Positions 1 through 5,811 of a DNA stretch of 5,811 nt are shown one piece after another. Each line of letters begins with the position of its first letter. The stretch's first letter is position 1. Origin of the DNA: Candidatus Cloacimonadota bacterium (GTDB lineage: Bacteria > Cloacimonadota > Cloacimonadia > Cloacimonadales > TCS61); assembly GCA_030667725.1 (NCBI GenBank), contig DAOUVH010000080.1, positions 1-5,811 on the forward strand, in the 5' to 3' direction. The translations under genes and the position numbers were made by a program. Under the pieces are notes generated by a model. That model saw only the letters and a list, made by a program, of their open reading frames with translations. It had not been told where the DNA came from and did no database searches.

Positions 1-347
1 ACATGTCCGGTCTCATCTACTAAAATAATTTTGGAATCCTGCCCGCCAATATCTATGATCGTTCGTGCATTGGGGAAGAAGTAATTTGCTCCCCTGGCAT
101 GGCAACTGATCTCAGAAATTCTTTTATCTGAGAATGGAACTATATTCCTTCCGTAACCTGTTGAATAAATGTTTGTTATCTCAGATAATGAAATGGCAGT
201 TTCTTGTAGAGCACCACTTAATAATTCTTCTGATTTTTTTTTAGGATTTACACCTGTATCAGTAACATTTGTATATAAGATTTTGTTTTCTTTTAGAATT
301 ACAATTTTTGACATCCGTGAGCCAAGATCAATCCCAATAGTTATCAT
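1..347 (-). CDS. BadF/BadG/BcrA/BcrD-type ATPase, 2-hydroxyacyl-CoA dehydratase activase (N-terminal part, cut by the window edge)
   Basis: Visible are 115 residues of an ASKHA-fold ATPase. From Met at 347, the phosphate-1 loop is GIDLGSRMSKIVIL (residues 5-18), followed by YSTGYGRN (61-68), SEISCHARGA (78-87) and the second nucleotide-binding segment ARTIIDIGGQDSKII (94-108). This order is characteristic of HgdC/FldI-like activases, homodimeric iron-sulfur ATPases that use ATP hydrolysis to inject one electron into 2-hydroxyacyl-CoA dehydratases or benzoyl-CoA reductases. The Cys-containing segment that holds the [4Fe-4S] cluster should come after the visible part, so cluster binding cannot be verified. 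Two in-frame starts exist, at 359 and 347. I prefer 347 because the protein then begins MITIGIDLGS, as activases usually do, and a GGA lies 7 nt upstream; the 359 ATG directly abuts AAAGGA with no spacing. The gene follows the M16 peptidase closely and is probably cotranscribed. Whether it is a single-domain activase of about 260 residues or a long fusion with a dehydratase-like part cannot be told. The family is confident; the partner enzyme is unknown. Confidence 0.9.
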   Translation of the reverse strand, partial: MITIGIDLGSRMSKIVILKENKILYTNVTDTGVNPKKKSEELLSGALQETAISLSEITNIYSTGYGRNIVPFSDKRISEISCHARGANYFFPNARTIIDIGGQDSKIILVDETGH

Positions 348-3300
348 TTTTTTATCCATTCCTTTATTAACTTCGGTAATATCTCACCTGTCCTGCCTTA
401 TCAAATCATGATGTGTACAAAATGATCTTCCTCTTTAAAATATTCAATTGCAAGATCGTGTAACATTTTTATATCTACTTTGTCTAAACGCTCATCTCTT
501 TTCAGGTAGTAAGAATATCCTAATCCTAAAGATTCCAAAATGGAAAGCGTTTGAGCCTGGTTTAGTACACTCTCTTGCTCCATAAGTCTTTGACCTCGAA
601 TATAATTCTTTGTGGTTTCAAGTTCTACAGTCGTTATGCCATTTGTTTTAATATTCTTTAGAACATCGCGGATCACCTTCAAGGTTTCTTCTTTATTTGC
701 TTTATCAACAACAGCCGAAGCAACCCAAAATCCAACTGATCTAATAGAACTATAGCTGAAATCAACAGAATATGCCAAACCGCGTTTCTCACGCAATTCT
801 CGGAATAGTATCGAATCACTTTCCCCACCAATGATATGCGATAGAATATGAAAGGCAGTGTTTTTCACTCTCTCATTAGCATTACAGGCAAACCCGCCAA
901 TATTAATAATTGCCTGATCCATTCCCTTTTTTGTTAACTTATATTTTACTTTTGAAGAATTAATTAAAGCCTTTTGGATAGATCTTGAATAATTATTTTT
1001 TTCAAAAGCAAAGTTTGCCTCACATAGTCTCAGAGCTTCATCAAAATTGAAATCGCCTACAATAGAAAGTGACATATTCTCGGGTTGATAATGCGTTCCA
1101 TACCATTCCCTAACTTGCTTCATCGTAATATTTTGCATTGATGTTTTTGAACCGGAACGATTATTAAGATTACTCTTTTTCCCAAAGATCATCTCTTTAA
1201 AAAGAAGTGTTGAGCTATGTTGAGGATAATCTTTTACCCTATCCAGATTACTTTTTGTTGTAAGTTTAATATTATTGAAATGTTCTGCAGGAAAAGTAGG
1301 TCGAAGTGCCACATCCGAAAGTATTTCAACACTTGCAGGAAGCATCTCTTTAAAGCACTTAGCACTTAGAAGAGTTGTTTCACTTTGTGGACTGATCCCA
1401 AAATTAATTCCATTTGAAGTACAATAATTTAGAAACTGCTGATAATTCCGTTTCTCATTACCGTATAGCAATAAAGTAGAAGTTAGGTAATTGATTCCGA
1501 GATTTTTCTCCGTCTCATTCAATTGTGAAACTTCATAAGAAAGTGATATCCCTACCGTTGGCTTTCCTGTAACCTTTTTCAACAGGATTTTCATCCCATT
1601 ATCTAAACGGGTTTCAAAAAACATTTGCTCAGTAATTTTATTCGATTTATATTTTTCATTGAGTAGTTTACCAAGAACATTCTTATTAATATTATCTTTG
1701 CCAGTACAATAAATATAAAGATGCTCTTTGCTGAAATAACTTTTTATTATCCGCTTTATATCATTGCTCGTAATATTTCTTATCATTTCAGGATATTCAA
1801 AGAATTTTTTGTAGTTAGAAAGAATCTCTTCACTTCCCAGACTCGATGCAAGGGACTCCATGTATTCAAATGTATAACGATAGAAATAACCCAATTCTTT
1901 CTTATTATCCTCTAATTCTATATCATTCATCCCATACAGATAAAATTGTTTCAACTCTTCCAAGAATATTTTACTGATCTTTGTTAGATCGGCTTTTCTT
2001 TTCGGCATAATTATTATCACAGAAGCACCATCATTAATCCCGCTGAGAGAATGAACCCGTACTCCATCTATAAGCTTTTCATGAGTGAATAATCTTGTAT
2101 ACAATCTTGAATTCTTCCCAATTGCAAACGCTTTTGTAGCAAGAGATAATGCATAAGAATCAGGATCCGTCTCTGCAAGATCAGGAATAACAAAGGCAAG
2201 CATATTGCTGGATATATCTTTTGTAAAATATTTAATCTGTGGCTTTTGTGGGAAGTGATTGCACATTCTCTTGCGTTCTTTTAACAATGAAGGTTTCCAA
2301 TTGCTAAAGTACTTTTCAATCACTTTATCAAGTTCATTTCCATTAATATCACCCGCAGCAACGAGAAAACAGTTATTGGGAACATAATATTTTTTATAAA
2401 AATTGCGAAGAGAATCAGGATTTGCTTTCTTTAGCGAATTCATATTTCCTATGATTGGTTTTTTATACGGATTTTTCGTAAAGTAGTCGGCTGCAATATC
2501 TTCAATAAATGAATCTTCAGGTTCATTCTTAAATTGTTTAAGTTCTTCAATAACTACTTTTTTCTCGGAACTGAAATCTTCATTAGAAAAATTTGCATTT
2601 ATTGCAAGTTCAGAGAGTATTTCAATTCCTTCTTCAGTAAATTTGGAAGGAAGAGTAACATAGAAACAGGTTGAATCAAACTCGGTGTATGCATTCAAAG
2701 ATCCGCCTAAATTTGTTACTCTGTTCATTATTGCATTCTGTGGAAATGCTTTTGTAGATTTAAATACAAGATGTTCAGTTAGATGTGAGTATCCGGCTTC
2801 TGCCCTATCTTCCCAGGCTGAACCTATACGGATGTAAAGCTGGAGACAAACCAGAGGATTAGAATTGTCTCTCGCTGTTATTACTTTAAATTCATTTTTA
2901 AATATCTTTGATGTTACTTTCATTTATTTCCTTTTTTTTAGCAACGAACAATAATGAACTCTAAGAATATTGTACTTTATCTTAGTGCTTCTTTGTGAAC
3001 TTCGTGGCTAATTATTTCCTTTTATCATGTTCAACACAAGCATAAGCGTTATGATTGTGGATAGATTCATAATTTTCTGATTGTACTTTGAACCAATCAA
3101 CTCGTTCATCTTTTTGCAATTTTAATGTAACTTCTCTAACAATGTCTTCAACAAATCTTGGATTATCATAAGCTCTTTCAGTAACAAATTTTTCATCAAC
3201 CCGTTTCAGCAGAGAATAGATCTCGCAACTGGCACAGCTTTCTACAAGCTCAATTATCTCTTCCAACCAGATGAATTTATTATAGTTAATTATCACATCT

Positions 3301-5811
3301 ACCATTGATCTTTGACTGTGTGCACCATTTTCGCTTATTTCCTTTGAACATGGACACAAGGTAGTAACAGGTACTTCAACTCCAATCTGCATTTTAAATT
3401 CATTATTCAAAGAAGCTTGAAAATAACAGTTATAAGAGAGCAGTGAGTTTGTTTTTGAAACTGGAGCAGTCTTCTTAATGAAGTAAGGGAACCTGATGTT
3501 CACATAAGCATAATCTGCATTTAGAGCTTTCTTTATCTCAGCCAGAAATTCGGGTAATCTCTGAATGAAATTATCTTTGTGGAAATGATTTAGTACCTCC
3601 AGGAAGCGGCTCATGTGTGTTCCACGATGATGATGCGGTAGCTCTACATAGATATCAAGATCGGCAACTGTTGTTTGTAATTTATTTTCACGATCATCCA
3701 CAATAATGGGATATTTTACATTCTTTACGCCAACTTTGTTAATCATAACATTTCTTTTATCTTCCAGACTTTGAATATCAATTTTATCTTTCATATTATT
3801 TCCCTTTTGCCACAGACTTACACTGACAAAGCACTGATTTTAATAAAGCTATTCAAACCGTTCGGAAGGTCAAGAAATAGCAAGAGTTCCCACAACCATT
3901 CCGAAGGTTAATCTTCTCAGTCCCCCTTCGTAAGGGGGAATTAAAGGGGGTTTGCTTTTAATTATTACAAGCTCATAATCAAAATCGGTGTAAAATATAA
4001 CCATTGTAAACCCCTCTTCGGCAACTGCCGGTTCTCCCCTTTCAAAGGGGAGCTTATATTTATTCATAATATTGCTTAAAACCTACAGTTTCAAGTTTTT
4101 CAATTATTTCTTCTTTAAAAAAATAAACAACTGCTTCAAGTTCGTCAGTTTCCTCAGCAAGTTTTATTGCCTGCTGTGGTTCTAGTAAAAACAGTGCTGT
4201 AGAGTAGGCATCAGCTATTAATGCAGTCTCTGCAATAACTGTTAAGGAGATAGCATTTTGAGATGGATAACCTGTAAGCGGATCTATTATGTGATGATAG
4301 CGTCTTCCATCTTCTATGAAATACCTTTCATAATCTCCCGATGTAACAACCGACTTATTCCCCACATTGATCACATCTATCATTTCATTAGATTCACTTC
4401 TGGGATGTTGAATTCCAATTTTGAAGGGTTTTTTCCTGCCAAAGATTCGCATATCTCCCCCAGCATTGACAAAGCCTGAGATCACATTTTGCTGTCTTAG
4501 ATACTTAACCACTTCATCAACTATAAAACCTTTTGCCAGGCTTCCCAGATTTATCTTCATTCCAACAGGTTTATGCAGAAACTCATTGCGGATCTTCAAT
4601 TTTTCAAAATCAGTAACTTGAATTGCATTTTTAATATCTTCATTTGATGGGATGATCCCTTTATCAAAATCCCAAATTTCTGACAAAGCTCCAATTGTGA
4701 TGTCATAATGTGAATTGGTTTTATGAAAAAGTTCACCGGAAATATTAAGCATTTCTTTTAGTTCTTCATCAATGTATAGACTATCTATCTCTGAATTATT
4801 GAATTTCCAAATTTGACTTCCCTGACTATAGAACGAGAATCTACTCTCATAATTTTCCATTAATTTGAATGCGTTATCTATTATCTCATTAGTATTCTTT
4901 TGTTTAGTTTCAATTTTAATATCAACTAACGTATCCATCACAAATGCTGATCTTTGAGATGAATATGTTCGTGTAGAATACCTGTATGCTGCAAAAGCAA
5001 AAACCAGGATAAACAATATTATATTAATTATATCTTTTCTTTTCATATATTTGTCACAAAAAATAGGGCAGTTAATTTGTCAATTGTTATGGTTTTAAGT
5101 TATAAATATTGATTCTGGAGTGAAAACAATAAGTGTCATCCTCAGCTTGACTGGGGATCTCAGATTCCCAATTCCCGATTTATCGAGAGGAATGACAACA
5201 TGCACGTCACTCTGCCTGCCAAGCCATAGTTACAACGAAGGCTGGAGGAGTCTTCTTGCTGATCTATTAACGAAGAGTTATAAAATGAGATTATTTATTG
5301 TTGTCTATTCTTCCTATAGAAAACAACACCTGCCCCGCTGAATAGCTTGGGGTGAAAGACACGTTCAGTCTTCTCCGGCAACTGCCGGATACGACTAGAC
5401 AGGCAGAAAGACACAGAATTGTACATTATTTTAACAATAACATTTTCTTTGTCTTTTCTGTTTTACCATTCACATTTAATTTATAGAAATATACTCCTGA
5501 AGAAACTCTTTTACCATTATCATCTTGGCTGTTCCATAACATTTCGCTTCTACCGGGACTCATATAACAATCTAATAATGTTTTTACTTTTTGTCCTTTA
5601 ATATTGTAGATCTCCAGTTTCACCTGTCCCGATTCCGGTAGATCGAAAACTATTTTTGTTTCAGGGTTAAAAGGATTGGGGTAATTTCGTAATTCATAAT
5701 TATTAATTGGAAGCTCATTATAGAATACTCCAACAGAGTCAGCACCAAACTCATAGCAACCCATATCGATAATAGCAACTCCATCATCATCTCCATCCCA
5801 AACTCGATAAT

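Overview
This 5.8 kb, AT-rich window carries five protein-coding genes, all on the minus strand and so transcribed right to left. Two are cut by the window edges. The source looks like a bacterium of the Fibrobacterota-Chlorobiota-Bacteroidota (FCB) group. The best clue is the rightmost gene, whose product ends in a type IX secretion (Por) sorting domain with the [10 protein letters not shown] signature, preceded by an 'IDMGCYEFG' segment. That combination, with a 2-hydroxyacyl-CoA dehydratase-type activase and an AT-rich genome with low-GC codon use, would fit an anaerobe such as a member of Cloacimonadota. The phylum is an inference; the FCB-like sorting tail is seen directly.

Layout in transcription order (right to left): (1) 5811-5426, the C-terminal 127 residues of a secreted surface protein; (2) 5425-5047, a 379-bp gene-free stretch packed with small palindromes; (3) 5046-4060, an ApbE-type FAD:protein FMN transferase with an N-terminal membrane anchor; (4) 4059-3795, a 265-bp gap almost filled by nested and tandem palindromes; (5) 3794-3012, folE2, the type IB GTP cyclohydrolase; (6) 3011-2924, a short gap that is an imperfect palindrome; (7) 2923-401, a full two-half M16 zinc peptidase of 840 residues; (8) 347-1, the N-terminal 115 residues of a BadF/HgdC-type ATPase (dehydratase activase), running off the left edge.

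The M16 peptidase and activase genes are close (53 bp between stop and chosen start, no terminator-like hairpin) and probably share a transcript, perhaps with folE2 upstream. The genes do not form one obvious pathway: ApbE matures flavoproteins such as Rnf/Nqr subunits, FolE2 opens tetrahydrofolate (and possibly queuosine) synthesis, the M16 enzyme degrades peptides or processes proteins, and the activase drives ATP-dependent electron transfer to a radical dehydratase or reductase. Together they suit a fermentative anaerobe.

I see no new multi-gene system. What is least explained is the non-coding DNA: at least eight hairpin-forming or tandem elements lie in the gaps, one palindrome core occurs in two gaps, three-unit CAC-repeats flank folE2 in opposite orientation, and a 38-bp hairpin is bracketed by a 9-bp direct repeat. 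These look like remnants of dispersed repeat families. No tRNA, rRNA, CRISPR array, transposase or riboswitch was recognised.
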